Source: Pedobacter nyackensis
Lineage (GTDB): Bacteria > Bacteroidota > Bacteroidia > Sphingobacteriales > Sphingobacteriaceae
Direction of reading: 5' to 3'
Assembly: GCF_900176505.1 (NCBI RefSeq)
Contig: NZ_FWYB01000022.1
Span: forward strand, 1-52,996
Length of the DNA stretch: 52,996 nt
Part shown: positions 7,808 to 16,928 of the stretch, piece after piece
Layout of the letters: each line of letters opens with the position of its first letter
How positions within the stretch are numbered: position 1 is the stretch's first letter
The notes under the pieces: generated by a model
The model's database searches: none
The model's input: the letters and a program-made list of their open reading frames with translations, nothing else
Told to the model about the DNA's origin: nothing
Position numbers and translations under genes: made by a program

Positions 7808-9862
7808 TTATATCCTGATATATGCAGTAGCGCCATCACTAATCAGATAATTCTCAACTTGCTTGTCTTTTATCATTCGGATATTCAGCTTTCCATTTTT
7901 TAATCTCAGCACTTCAAGATCGAACACCGTTCCAAAGGCATGAACATTACGCATAGCCATGTCCTTCCATCCTTTTGGTATTCTTGGACTACAATTGAAA
8001 CTGTTTAACCCCAACGGTCGTATCCCGAATATCCCTTCGGTGAATATGCGGCAATACAAACCGCTTTCTGCCGATAAATGACGCTGACCACCTTCCGGGT
8101 ATGCCTCTACCGGATAAGGGACATGCTCTCCCAATAATCTTCTTTTCGAATAATACTGAAGATAAGCCATTGCCTGTTCGGTTTCTCCGGCAGCAAAAAT
8201 TCCTCTTAGTGCATAAAGTGTAGAGCGATCCCAAAAAGTTTTATCTCCAGCCTGCGTTAACAGTCCGTCTTCAGTAAATAACCGCGGTGAGAAAAGAGCA
8301 GCTATTGTTCCTTTCATACGGTCATAAATACCTACGGTAAGTGGCATACATATCCAGGACCGCAGTATACTATTCTCCTTATAATAACGATAAGTTTCAA
8401 ATCCTTCTACCCTCCCAGCGAAATAGTTATCAATAGCATTTCTTAATGCTTTTGCCTGTTTCGTATACCCATTGGTAAGGCTAGTGGGCTTACCCAATGA
8501 TTTGCCCAATTCGGCAGCCGAGATTAGGGCATCATAATACAGACAACTGGTAGATAAATTAGCTGTTCCGGCAGGAAAACGTCCTTCCAGTTCATCACTT
8601 TTAGAATCTACAACGCCACTAGCATTTAACTTCCTTTTCGAATATTCCAGGCACCATTCTATAAGTGGCCACAACCCCCGGGCTGAATCTATGTTTCCAT
8701 TGGCCAGCGCATACCTCGAAGCACCATAAGCAATCATGGCCTGATCTCCTCTATCACCTGCCCCATTCCAATAACCTTCACCTTCTGCTACTATAGAGCT
8801 CGGGATTGGATTATAATCAGGATTCATGTATTTTGCAAACATCCGATAAGCGTTCATTGCTGATTGATTCCCAAGATCATCACCCAAAAAAGCAAAGAAG
8901 GGATTTACATATTCTGCCTGATCATTTGCCCAGATTGCAGCGTAATAAGATAACCCACCTGGCCCATGCATATACCCTCCCTTAGTTTTAAAAATACTTT
9001 CAGTCGCTCTGATCTTGGCAAAAGCAAAGGCACTATTTAAGACCGGATCAGGGGTTATCAGTTGCAATTTATCCAAAACCCCTTTAACCCTGGTTTGTCG
9101 GGCAATCTCCTCTGCCTTTGGATTTATCTGCACAGCCGCACTTCTGCTTGAAGCTGCCTGATAAGTAATACTAAATACTGCGGAATCACCCGACACAATG
9201 GTCTTTGGCCCTTCATTTATCACATTCCATATCAGGCTGTGCGGCACCTTATGGCTTCTCGTTGTGTCTATACGAAGCTCTCTATCAAGATGATCCATAC
9301 TCACCAACACCGGCTTGTCGCCATTGTTTACAAACACCAGCTTTTCTATAGCAAGAGCTTTATCCATCGATGGAAATAAAATTCGTTTCAGCAATACGGT
9401 ACCTTTTTCACCTAATTTACTGGTCACTTCCATGATTCCGTTTAACCTGATTGCAGCAACCTGCTCCGACAGCGCCTTTACCTTACGACCACCGATCAGT
9501 TCTTCCCGTAATGGTTTTCCATCAATAAAAACCCCGGGAAGTTCTGCGTCATCAATCACCTGCATCAGACTTGAATGCGTATCATTAGGCTTCATCCTAA
9601 AACCTGGAAAAACTACTGTTCGCTTAAGGCGCAGGCGTTTCATGCCATCTACTTCATATTGAACCCATAGTGAAACCTTTTCGCCACTCATTTCCAAATG
9701 ATCTGCATGAGGCAAACGATCAGTTATTTTCCATAAGATACTGCCATCCGCCTGCAGAGTCCACCTATCTACTTGCACCGGTAATGAACTTAGCTGAGCA
9801 TAGGCAGACAGTTGAACCGTAAATATCAGTCCAACAATTAAAAATTTTATAAAATTGTTCAT
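7808..9862 (-). CDS. Secreted six-hairpin glycosidase-like protein
   Basis: The 684-residue protein has an N-terminal signal peptide (hydrophobic core FLIVGLIFTVQL, cleavage near AYAQ22). Residues of about 25-270 look like the beta-sandwich that precedes the catalytic domain in many alpha-toroid glycosidases. About 270-600 carry motifs of an (alpha/alpha)6 barrel: WANDQAEYV, GYWNGAGDRGDQAM and YPEGGQRHLSAES, with acidic residues that could be catalytic. The C-terminal GIFGIRPLG...PRIPKGW stretch resembles the closing beta-domain of GH65/78/95/142-type enzymes. I cannot assign a numbered family. It lies 12 bp downstream of the GntR regulator gene and 352 bp upstream of GH35 in locus A, so it probably hydrolyses the same glycan. 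An exported glycosidase is likely; the linkage is unknown. Confidence 0.7.
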   Translation of the reverse strand: MNNFIKFLIVGLIFTVQLSAYAQLSSLPVQVDRWTLQADGSILWKITDRLPHADHLEMSGEKVSLWVQYEVDGMKRLRLKRTVVFPGFRMKPNDTHSSLMQVIDDAELPGVFIDGKPLREELIGGRKVKALSEQVAAIRLNGIMEVTSKLGEKGTVLLKRILFPSMDKALAIEKLVFVNNGDKPVLVSMDHLDRELRIDTTRSHKVPHSLIWNVINEGPKTIVSGDSAVFSITYQAASSRSAAVQINPKAEEIARQTRVKGVLDKLQLITPDPVLNSAFAFAKIRATESIFKTKGGYMHGPGGLSYYAAIWANDQAEYVNPFFAFLGDDLGNQSAMNAYRMFAKYMNPDYNPIPSSIVAEGEGYWNGAGDRGDQAMIAYGASRYALANGNIDSARGLWPLIEWCLEYSKRKLNASGVVDSKSDELEGRFPAGTANLSTSCLYYDALISAAELGKSLGKPTSLTNGYTKQAKALRNAIDNYFAGRVEGFETYRYYKENSILRSWICMPLTVGIYDRMKGTIAALFSPRLFTEDGLLTQAGDKTFWDRSTLYALRGIFAAGETEQAMAYLQYYSKRRLLGEHVPYPVEAYPEGGQRHLSAESGLYCRIFTEGIFGIRPLGLNSFNCSPRIPKGWKDMAMRNVHAFGTVFDLEVLRLKNGKLNIRMIKDKQVENYLISDGATAYIRI

Positions 9863-9874
9863 TTTTTCAAAAGC

Positions 9875-10942
9875 TTAAAGTGAATTTCTTCGCTTTAAGA
9901 CTGTAGGAATTACTTCTTGCGTTTTTTCATGATTGAGTACAAAATTTGCAGCTTTTTGTGCCATCAATTCAAAATCTGCAGAGTAAGTAGTAATGCCATC
10001 GCAGATAATTTCCTTTACAGGATCATCATCCTGCGACAAAATACCAATCTCTGTTCCAAGCTTTATTCCTTTTTCCTTACAGTCTTTCAGCAAAATCCAG
10101 GTTTGCATGTCGTTGCACATAAAGTAAACTTTGCCTTTCTCAACAGAGCCAGGCAAATATTCCTTATTTATCCTATAGTTGATTTTATAATCCTTGACAA
10201 ATCTTTTAAATGCTTTGGTAATCTCAATGGGCAGGTCAGAATTCGGACGCGAAAAGAAAACCATCTCATCAAATTGCCTTATGGTATCCAATAATTCCAC
10301 AAAAACACGATAACTAGATTCCTCAAACTCCTGAATAACATAAGAGCAATCACCATCAATAGCTTCAAAGCGATCAATCATCAAGAATTTATTAATTGGA
10401 AGTTTCTTTAAAATTTCGGCTGTTCGGGGATGAGGCATTGGCGTAACGACATACATGCCATACTTGCCAGTGATGTTGTTGATAATGGTCTCGAACAATT
10501 CAACATTCTGATGATGAAAAAATACATCAATATGAATCTGAGGACCTAAAGCATCTCTGAATGCTTTATAAAAAGTTTGTTGAACTGAATCAAATGCATA
10601 AAGCAATAACGCAATTTTAACAGGTTGGCCTGTATCTGTATTAGAGATATAATAACCCATCCGGTTTTTAGATTCGATAATACCTCGTTCGATTAACTCT
10701 TTATATCCTTTAACAATCGTTTCCCGGGCAAAACCGGTTTCCTTTATCATTGCATTTACTGAAGGCAGCTGATCGCCTCTCACCAATATCTTTTCGTCAA
10801 TTGAGTTTATAAATCCCTGTACCAATTGCTGGTGTTTAGAATAACCCGGAATTTCTTCCAGCTCTTGTATTTTCTCAAAAACGTTTCTCATATCTCTTTT
10901 ATAATTCCGGGCTACTGACAATTGACCAAACAAATTTAACAT
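9875..10942 (-). CDS. GntR-family regulator with LacI-type ligand-binding domain
   Basis: Residues of about 30-100 form a GntR winged helix-turn-helix (LPSVNAMIKETGFARETIVKGY, then RGIIESKNRMGYYI as the wing). Residues of about 105-345 resemble the periplasmic-binding-protein-like sensor of LacI/GalR repressors, so it probably binds a sugar released by the locus A hydrolases. The longest frame starts at ATG 10942, but ATG 10891 (Met18) is a serious alternative. It is preceded by AAAAGAGAT, and a perfect TAAATTTG -7-like box at 10931-10938 would start RNA near 10924, downstream of the first ATG. The gene lies between susD and the two hydrolase genes, which makes it the obvious local regulator. 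Fold call is secure; the ligand is unknown. Confidence 0.88.
   Translation of the reverse strand: MLNLFGQLSVARNYKRDMRNVFEKIQELEEIPGYSKHQQLVQGFINSIDEKILVRGDQLPSVNAMIKETGFARETIVKGYKELIERGIIESKNRMGYYISNTDTGQPVKIALLLYAFDSVQQTFYKAFRDALGPQIHIDVFFHHQNVELFETIINNITGKYGMYVVTPMPHPRTAEILKKLPINKFLMIDRFEAIDGDCSYVIQEFEESSYRVFVELLDTIRQFDEMVFFSRPNSDLPIEITKAFKRFVKDYKINYRINKEYLPGSVEKGKVYFMCNDMQTWILLKDCKEKGIKLGTEIGILSQDDDPVKEIICDGITTYSADFELMAQKAANFVLNHEKTQEVIPTVLKRRNSL
10931..10938 (-). promoter_or_regulatory. Possible -7 box for the GntR gene
   Basis: The minus-strand TAAATTTG matches the Bacteroidetes TAnnTTTG -7 consensus exactly. The -33 position about 19 bp upstream reads TTTT rather than TTTG and falls in the T-tract of the preceding terminator. 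If used, transcription begins near 10924. Confidence 0.3.
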
Positions 10943-10953
10943 TCAAATTATTA

Positions 10954-10986
10954 AAAACCGTATGAAGTTAAACTTCATACGGTTTT
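10954..10986 (-). terminator. Terminator after the locus A susCD transcript
   Basis: A long inverted repeat (10954-10969 with 10971-10986; core ACCGTATGAAG) lies just after the susD stop. On the minus strand the hairpin runs into TTTTTAATAATTT. It separates susCD from the regulator and hydrolase genes, so these probably need a separate promoter or rely on readthrough. Confidence 0.75.
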
Positions 10987-10994
10987 CCTGTTTA

Positions 10995-12620
10995 TTAATA
11001 CCCAGGATTGGGAACTAACTGATTATTTTTTTGTATTTCATACTTTGGAATTGGAAACAGATAATGAGCCTCCGTAAATTTCCGTTCCTGCAAATTGAAA
11101 TAGCTATAGCTGAATGAACCATTAGGATTTTTTGTAATATTAACAGCCCTTAGAGGTTTATTTTCAGTCTGTAACGCTATTTTCCAACGACGTACATCGT
11201 AAAATCTGTGACCTTCAAAACATAGTTCTATTTCACGTTCATGTCTGATCGCATCGATCAAGGCTGTGCCGGTCGAATTGACACCCGGCATGTTTACACT
11301 TGTCCTGCTTCGTACCAGGTTGAGGTATTGTCTGGCGACCGGCTCGTTACCCAATTCGTATTGAGCTTCCGCATAATTCAGATATATCTCTGCAAGTCTG
11401 AAAACAATCCAATTCTGATTACTTCCAGTAGCATCCATATCGTGCGTTTCATCAGCATATTTACGCCAGTTGTAACCTGTTAAACTAGCATTCCAGTTCT
11501 CTACAGGGCTCTGCGGACTATCTAATCCTCCTTTAAAATATTCTGCCGTACGTCCTCTAAACTGTGTCCCATTATAGATAATAGTAGCGTTAAAACGCGG
11601 GTCCCGGTTCAAATATGGATTTGCAGGATCATACCCTGAACCAGCTTCTCCAATCATTTTACCATTGCTCATTTCAAAGTCATCTACCAGGTTTTGAGAA
11701 GGAGCGTATACCGACCAGCCGTGGTATCCGTTGGGAGCGATCATAATATCCAGATACGATTCCCAATCGGTTCCGTTCATTCCATAAGAAAGAATGATTT
11801 CTGAATTAAATTTCTCCAGAAAAATCTTCTTGTAGTCACTGCCCTGGTACAATCCATAAGTAGGAAGATCAATTACAGCTTTCGCAGCATCTGCAGCCTT
11901 TTGCCATTTATCTCTGCCGGCAGCAGCGTTATTCAACTTACTGGCAGCATATAATAAGGCTCTTGATTTCAACGCAAGAGCCGCTCCTTTGGTAACCCTT
12001 CCCAGATCATTCCCACTATAACTATCAGGCAGCATACTTAAGGCTTCATCCATCTCTTTCACGACAAAGGCCATACACTCATCATAAGTATTACGAGCCG
12101 CCTTAAAATCAGTGTCCGACAAGCTGTAAACTTTTGTAATCAAAGGAACACCACCATATCTGCTAGTCAGGTTAAAATAGCACCAGGCACGAATGAACTT
12201 CATCTCACCCATCATGCGTTTTTTCATGTTATCATCTCCTTTTACACCAGCTATTTTTTCAAAAAAGGCATTGCAATCCCTGATAAAACCATAATCTCCA
12301 GTCCAACTGTCCATAGATAAATTATCAGGGTTCACCTCACCTTTATTCCATAAAAAAACCCCCTCGTAATTGAATTTTGAGTAGCCTTCATCAGCCGCAG
12401 CAGATAAACCCGGCCCATTTACCGCCTTGTCCCAATTGTAAAAATGAGGCAAAGCACGATATTTTGAATTGACAAATGTTTGTACCAGATTGATGTCTGT
12501 CCACACATCAAGTTCCGAATAGGTGTCTAATGGCTTTCTTTCCAGAAAGTCCTTTTTACAAGAGCTAATGCTGGTCAACACAAATAAGCCTATGAAGAAT
12601 ATAAATAGTTTAGATTTCAT
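10995..12620 (-). CDS. SusD/RagB-family outer-membrane glycan-binding lipoprotein
   Basis: The 541-residue product is a surface lipoprotein of the SusD/RagB family. It caps the SusC channel and binds the incoming glycan. The N-terminus has a type II signal with lipobox SISSC, giving lipidated C21 followed by KKDFLERKPLD, the usual SusD opening. TPR-like helices include the MKFIRAWCYFNLTSRYGGVPLI motif. Near the C-terminus come the IVFRLAEIYLNYAEAQYELG helix and the EREIELCFEGHRFYDVRRWK signature, all in expected order. Length is typical. It follows its SusC partner by 18 bp and is followed by a hairpin terminator. Substrate is inferred only from the nearby GH35 and six-hairpin glycosidase. 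Confidence 0.95.
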   Translation of the reverse strand: MKSKLFIFFIGLFVLTSISSCKKDFLERKPLDTYSELDVWTDINLVQTFVNSKYRALPHFYNWDKAVNGPGLSAAADEGYSKFNYEGVFLWNKGEVNPDNLSMDSWTGDYGFIRDCNAFFEKIAGVKGDDNMKKRMMGEMKFIRAWCYFNLTSRYGGVPLITKVYSLSDTDFKAARNTYDECMAFVVKEMDEALSMLPDSYSGNDLGRVTKGAALALKSRALLYAASKLNNAAAGRDKWQKAADAAKAVIDLPTYGLYQGSDYKKIFLEKFNSEIILSYGMNGTDWESYLDIMIAPNGYHGWSVYAPSQNLVDDFEMSNGKMIGEAGSGYDPANPYLNRDPRFNATIIYNGTQFRGRTAEYFKGGLDSPQSPVENWNASLTGYNWRKYADETHDMDATGSNQNWIVFRLAEIYLNYAEAQYELGNEPVARQYLNLVRSRTSVNMPGVNSTGTALIDAIRHEREIELCFEGHRFYDVRRWKIALQTENKPLRAVNITKNPNGSFSYSYFNLQERKFTEAHYLFPIPKYEIQKNNQLVPNPGY

Positions 12621-12638
12621 TTCTTTTTTAGTTAAAGG

Positions 12639-15600
12639 TTAAAGGGAAATATTGATACCGGCACTTACGATCCTTGTTTGCGGATAGTAGCTACCTGTAA
12701 CTGCGTTCAATTCAGGATCATAATCTTTAATCTTACTGAACACTAACAAGTTACTTCCATTGACAAAAACACGCAGGTTCTGTATTTTTAATTTGCTAAC
12801 TACTGACTTTGAAAAAGTATAGTATACTTCGGCATTTTTCAGCCTTAAAAATGAGGCATTGCGCAACCAGAAATCAGAATAGCGGTTGTTAATCGGGTCA
12901 TTACGATCAAATGAAGCCGGATAAGCACCATTAAGGTTATTGACACTATAACGGTTTTCAAACAACCATACCGGCGGAGTAATTGCATTTCCTTGCTGTG
13001 GAAGAATCAATTGCTTTGCCTTCCCCTGCCCCTGTAACAAGATATTTAACCCAAAACCATGATACTCCATTCCAGCGCTTATGCCAAATACACTTTTGGG
13101 GGTTGGCGCTTCAAATACCCGGATCCTATCATCAGAAGTGATCTTTTTATCACCATTTACATCCCTATAACCTATGTCTCCTGGTTTTGTCCCGGCCAAA
13201 TGAACAGAATTATCAATTTCAGCCTGATTACGATAAACCCCGGTAGATTGATAAACTAACCATGAATCCATTGAATGTCCCTGAATCTTTTGCCATTCCG
13301 GTACATTTGTGGCCTCATCCATAAATACTACTTCATTTTTGGTGTAAGTATAATTCCCGCCAATACTGAAGGAGAAGTCATTGTTCAGCGCTCGTCTGTA
13401 CAACATTTCGAGCTCTACCCCTCTGTTGTTTACTTTACCAATATTCTCTGCCGGAAGTTTTCCACTTAAACCGGTACTTGAAGGTACTGAAGCATTACGG
13501 GCAATTAAAATACTGCTCCTTTTTGAAATAAAATAATCCGCGTTTAAACTTAGGTCTCCTTTAAAAAAGGACGATTCTATTCCGAAGTTTGTTGTTTTTG
13601 CAACCTCCCAGGTAATGTTAGGGTTTGGCGCAACACCGGCAGATAGACCTTGCTGCTTTTCACTATCCGGACCAAAATAAAATCCCCCATCGAGGTAATA
13701 CTGTTGCAGATTCTGATAAGGACTGATCTTATCATTACCCATTTTACCCCAGGATGCTTTTAATTTCAATTGATTAACAAAGCTCAGGTTCTTTTTAAAG
13801 AAGTTTTCCTCCGAAATTCTCCATCCCACGGAAACACCGGGAAAAGTACCCCAACGTTTCCCATTTGGAAAGTTAAAAGAACCATCATGGCGCAAAATAA
13901 ATTCCGCAAGGTACCTATCCTTCAAGCTATAAGTTAATCTACCAAAAAAGTTCTGGCGGGCCGACTGTGAAGCAACGCTTCCATTGTTCTTATCCTTATC
14001 GCCACCAATAAAAATCTGATCTATCTTACTGCTCAGGTAACCTGTGCGATAAGCACTAATCCCCTCATCATAATTCTCACTTTGTTCAAAAGCCACAAAT
14101 GCGCTAATGTTATGTGATTCGAACTGACGGCTGTACCCCAACTTAATGTTATAAGTCTGCAACTTGTAGTTTCTAAAGTCCTCATTCAGGTTAATAGGTC
14201 CTTCAGTGTTCTTAAGGTTCACATATTCATTGGTGGTTTTGTTGTAACGATAAGCATCCCAGTTGTCATACAACTTTTTACCATTACGAAAACGGAAATC
14301 AAATGCCGCCAATCCACTTACATATAGTCCTTCGGTGATGTAAGGAAGTTTTAAATCGAAAGAAAGATCAGATAACAAGGAATAATCTTTAACATTGTTA
14401 TAACCAGTAGCTCCCGAAGCCATCAATACCGGGTTACGGCCACCGGCTAGTCCAGGCCCTGGTAATCCATTCGGATAATAAGCAGGCAACGTGGGATATG
14501 CTGAGAGTACTTCACTAAAAATAGTTCCGCTACTATAATTGGAAGCCTGACGATCTTCAATCCTTCCTGACACGTTTAAAGCCACCCTCAGATTTGGTGT
14601 TACCTGTGAAGAAATATTGGAACGCAGGTTATACTGTTTATAATTGGTAGCTGATTTATGAAAAATACCTTCCTGGTTTAAGTATTCTCCAGATATAAAA
14701 TGTTCTAGCTTGTCGGTACCACCGCTGAAACTTAATGAATGGCGATATTGCGGTGAAAAATCTTTAATCACAGCATCGTACCAATTCGTATTCGGAAAAT
14801 TCAGCGGATCACTCCCATCCTTATATTTCAAAATATCCGGATCGGAATATTGATGCGGCTGTCCCAATCGGTCATTCACCTCGTTGATATAGGTAGCATA
14901 TTGCCCTGCATCAACCAATTTAGGCAATTGGGTAGCTTGGGCCATCCCATAACTACCGCCATAGGTAATTGTAGATTTTCCGCTTTTTCCTTTTTTGGTG
15001 GTAATCAAAATTACTCCGTTGGCCGCCTGAGCGCCATAAATAGCTGCTGAAGCATCCTTAAGTATACTAATGCTTTCCACATCATCTGGATTGATCCTTT
15101 CAAATGCCCCACGATTGGCAACCCCATCAATTACAATTAATGGACTATTGTCATTTAGTGTCCCCTTTCCCCTGATCAACAAAGAAGAAAAATCATTTCC
15201 AGGTTCCCCGGAACGGTTAGTTGCAATTACTCCGGGTACCCTTCCGGCGATAGCATTGGAAAGATTGGGTGTAGGGCTTTGTTTCAAAACATCGCCTTTA
15301 ATAGTAGCTATAGATCCTGTAACAGTAGCTCTTTTCTGAGTTCCATAGCCTACTACAACAATTTCTTCCAGCTGCTTTTTATCAACACTGAGTTGAACAT
15401 CTACATTTGAATTGCTTTCTATAGCTATCTCTTTGGTGATGTAACCGGTATAAGAAAATAATAAAGTCGCCTTTTCTTCAGTTATACTGATTACATAATT
15501 ACCGTTAGCATCTGTAGCAACGGTTTTACTGGTTCCTTTCAGCTTTACAGAAACACCAGGCAAGCCCAGATCTTTCTCATCGGTAACCTTTCCTGTTACC

Positions 15601-15716
15601 TTACGCTGTGATTTCACAGTCGCCTGAGCTTTAGCATCTGAGATTAAAGCCATCTGGCCTCCAAACACAGACAAAAGCACTAGTAAATGAATAGTCAATC
15701 TTAAGTTCATACGCAT
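12639..15716 (-). CDS. SusC/RagA-family TonB-linked outer-membrane transporter
   Basis: This 1025-residue protein is the outer-membrane channel for the glycan bound by the adjacent SusD, powered by TonB/ExbBD. It has a signal peptide (to about residue 31) and a carboxypeptidase-regulatory-like beta domain at about 40-115. The plug follows the EEIVVVGYGTQKRATVTGS box and holds NPDDVESISILKDASAAIYGAQAANGVILITTKKG, then a beta-barrel runs to a C-terminal strand ending in SAGINISL. Unlike the SusCs of loci B and C it lacks the N-terminal secretin/TonB (STN) signalling domain. This fits the absence of an ECF/FecR pair here and suggests control by the GntR protein instead. The start MRMN at 15716 follows a leader with a pentanucleotide repeat. 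Confidence 0.95.
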   Translation of the reverse strand: MRMNLRLTIHLLVLLSVFGGQMALISDAKAQATVKSQRKVTGKVTDEKDLGLPGVSVKLKGTSKTVATDANGNYVISITEEKATLLFSYTGYITKEIAIESNSNVDVQLSVDKKQLEEIVVVGYGTQKRATVTGSIATIKGDVLKQSPTPNLSNAIAGRVPGVIATNRSGEPGNDFSSLLIRGKGTLNDNSPLIVIDGVANRGAFERINPDDVESISILKDASAAIYGAQAANGVILITTKKGKSGKSTITYGGSYGMAQATQLPKLVDAGQYATYINEVNDRLGQPHQYSDPDILKYKDGSDPLNFPNTNWYDAVIKDFSPQYRHSLSFSGGTDKLEHFISGEYLNQEGIFHKSATNYKQYNLRSNISSQVTPNLRVALNVSGRIEDRQASNYSSGTIFSEVLSAYPTLPAYYPNGLPGPGLAGGRNPVLMASGATGYNNVKDYSLLSDLSFDLKLPYITEGLYVSGLAAFDFRFRNGKKLYDNWDAYRYNKTTNEYVNLKNTEGPINLNEDFRNYKLQTYNIKLGYSRQFESHNISAFVAFEQSENYDEGISAYRTGYLSSKIDQIFIGGDKDKNNGSVASQSARQNFFGRLTYSLKDRYLAEFILRHDGSFNFPNGKRWGTFPGVSVGWRISEENFFKKNLSFVNQLKLKASWGKMGNDKISPYQNLQQYYLDGGFYFGPDSEKQQGLSAGVAPNPNITWEVAKTTNFGIESSFFKGDLSLNADYFISKRSSILIARNASVPSSTGLSGKLPAENIGKVNNRGVELEMLYRRALNNDFSFSIGGNYTYTKNEVVFMDEATNVPEWQKIQGHSMDSWLVYQSTGVYRNQAEIDNSVHLAGTKPGDIGYRDVNGDKKITSDDRIRVFEAPTPKSVFGISAGMEYHGFGLNILLQGQGKAKQLILPQQGNAITPPVWLFENRYSVNNLNGAYPASFDRNDPINNRYSDFWLRNASFLRLKNAEVYYTFSKSVVSKLKIQNLRVFVNGSNLLVFSKIKDYDPELNAVTGSYYPQTRIVSAGINISL

Positions 15717-15779
15717 TTTTGTTTAATTGGTTTATTTGGTTTTTGGTTCTATAGTAGTATAATGCAACCCTAACCTGTT

Positions 15780-15804
15780 CTATACTATACTATACTATAC
15801 TATA
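15780..15804. repeat. CTATA pentanucleotide tandem repeat (5 copies)
   Basis: Five perfect head-to-tail copies of CTATA (TATAG on the minus strand) lie directly downstream of the -7-like box of the locus A susC promoter and 64 bp or more before the susC ATG. Perfect short tandem repeats can change copy number by slippage. Five bases is not a multiple of helical or codon periods, so a change here would alter promoter-to-leader spacing or leader structure. Confidence 0.9.
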
Positions 15805-15805
15805 A

Positions 15806-15835
15806 TAAAGGTATGAATATTTTCATATATCCAAA
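15806..15835 (-). promoter_or_regulatory. Probable promoter of locus A susC
   Basis: On the minus strand TTTG (15832-15835) is followed after 18 bp by TACCTTTA (15806-15813), against the Bacteroidetes -33 TTTG / -7 TAnnTTTG consensus (one mismatch in the -7). The predicted RNA start is near 15799, at the edge of the CTATA repeat, with a leader of about 83 nt. Confidence 0.5.
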
Positions 15836-15925
15836 ACTTTTCTCATTAAAACCTTAAAAACTAACAAATTCAGATAAATCGGACTTACAGCGAATTAGAC
15901 GGATGTTGCCCAAGAATATTGGCTA

Positions 15926-15963
15926 ATAAAAAAACAGCCTACAGGTTAAGACCTGCAGGCTGT
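15926..15963 (-). terminator. Terminator after the metallophosphoesterase gene (end of locus B)
   Basis: A 13-bp stem (15951-15963 with 15934-15946, one G-U pair) with a 4-base loop is followed on the minus strand by a run of T residues. The core CAGCCTrCAGG is nearly the same as that of the 5547-5580 terminator. It ends the transcript that carries susC, susD and the metallophosphoesterase. Confidence 0.85.
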
Positions 15964-16023
15964 TAATAGGATAAAGGCCATAAGCGACCTTCAAAAAGAC
16001 TGTACTATAAACTTTCTCCGGTT

Positions 16024-16914
16024 TTACGAAGTCAAATGAATATACTGATTTTCAACTTTTCCATCTTCATATAGTTTCAACAAAGCATAACCTGGTGAGC
16101 TTTCCTGATAAAAATAAGGTTGAGCGGATTTTTCATCACCCTTACCCCACCAAAAACCACTCATTGAGCCATTGCAATGATACTTAACACCATTATAAAC
16201 TGCCTCATCCAGTAAATGTTGATGACCGCTTAAACACACTCTAACCTTATCGCGGTGCTTGTAAAATAATTTTTTAAGTTCCTTATGATCTCCATGCTGT
16301 CCACCCTCCCAGGTATTTGTTACGGTAAGGATTGGATAATGAGACATGATCAGGACTGGGGTATTGGCTCTTAAACCTTCCAATTCCTTCTCTAACCAAC
16401 TCATTTGTTCAGGATCCAGCTTTATCCCGCTGCTATTGCCATCGAGTATAATAAAGTGCCACTTCTTTTTGCTGAAACTATAATATCGGTTTGGAATTTT
16501 AAGTCGCTTTACCACATATGGCTTCCCGTACATTTCATCTTGTTCATCTGGTGCTTTCCACCAGATATCATGGTTTCCAATGCAGCTGTATACATTGAGA
16601 TCAGTTTTACCTACAAACTTATCCCATACTGCCCATTGTTCTGTCACCTGATTTCTCTGAACATTATCATATGAGGCATCACCAATAGAATCACCTCCAT
16701 TGAGTATAAAATCAATTTTATGCTTAAGCACCTCCTTAAGACATTTATCTGCTCTTTCGGGCACATCACCGCCAGCGGTAATATGGACATCGGTAATATG
16801 GGCGATAGTTAAAACAGGTTTTTCTCCTGTCGGGGCTGATAATGCAGCTCCGACAGGAAGAACACCTGTTGCACCCAATAAAACTGAATTTCTAAGAAAA
16901 TTTCTTCTTTCCAT
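16024..16914 (-). CDS. Tat-exported calcineurin-like metallophosphoesterase
   Basis: The 296-residue protein has every metal-ligand motif of the calcineurin-like phosphoesterase fold in order: DVH (D42, H44), GGDS (D75), GNHD (N114, H115), SHYP (H192) and GHQH (H231, H233). It should therefore bind a dinuclear metal centre and hydrolyse a phosphoester. A twin-arginine leader MERRNFLRNSVLLGATG precedes an Ala-rich cleavage region near residue 26, so it is probably exported folded to the periplasm. It follows susD of locus B by 14 bp and precedes a strong terminator, so it belongs to that operon. Substrate is unknown; a phosphorylated glycan or glycerophospho-substituent taken up by the adjacent SusCD is possible but unproven. 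Confidence 0.9.
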   Translation of the reverse strand: MERRNFLRNSVLLGATGVLPVGAALSAPTGEKPVLTIAHITDVHITAGGDVPERADKCLKEVLKHKIDFILNGGDSIGDASYDNVQRNQVTEQWAVWDKFVGKTDLNVYSCIGNHDIWWKAPDEQDEMYGKPYVVKRLKIPNRYYSFSKKKWHFIILDGNSSGIKLDPEQMSWLEKELEGLRANTPVLIMSHYPILTVTNTWEGGQHGDHKELKKLFYKHRDKVRVCLSGHQHLLDEAVYNGVKYHCNGSMSGFWWGKGDEKSAQPYFYQESSPGYALLKLYEDGKVENQYIHLTS

Positions 16915-16928
16915 TTAAAGTTTAATTT

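Larger units (their letters stand above)
15717..16023. other. Intergenic region between loci A and B
   Basis: These 307 bp have no coding sequence. From right to left on the minus strand they hold the terminator of locus B (15926-15963), a probable promoter for locus A susC (15806-15835), a CTATA tandem repeat (15780-15804) in the predicted leader, and the susC start context. Confidence 0.7.
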
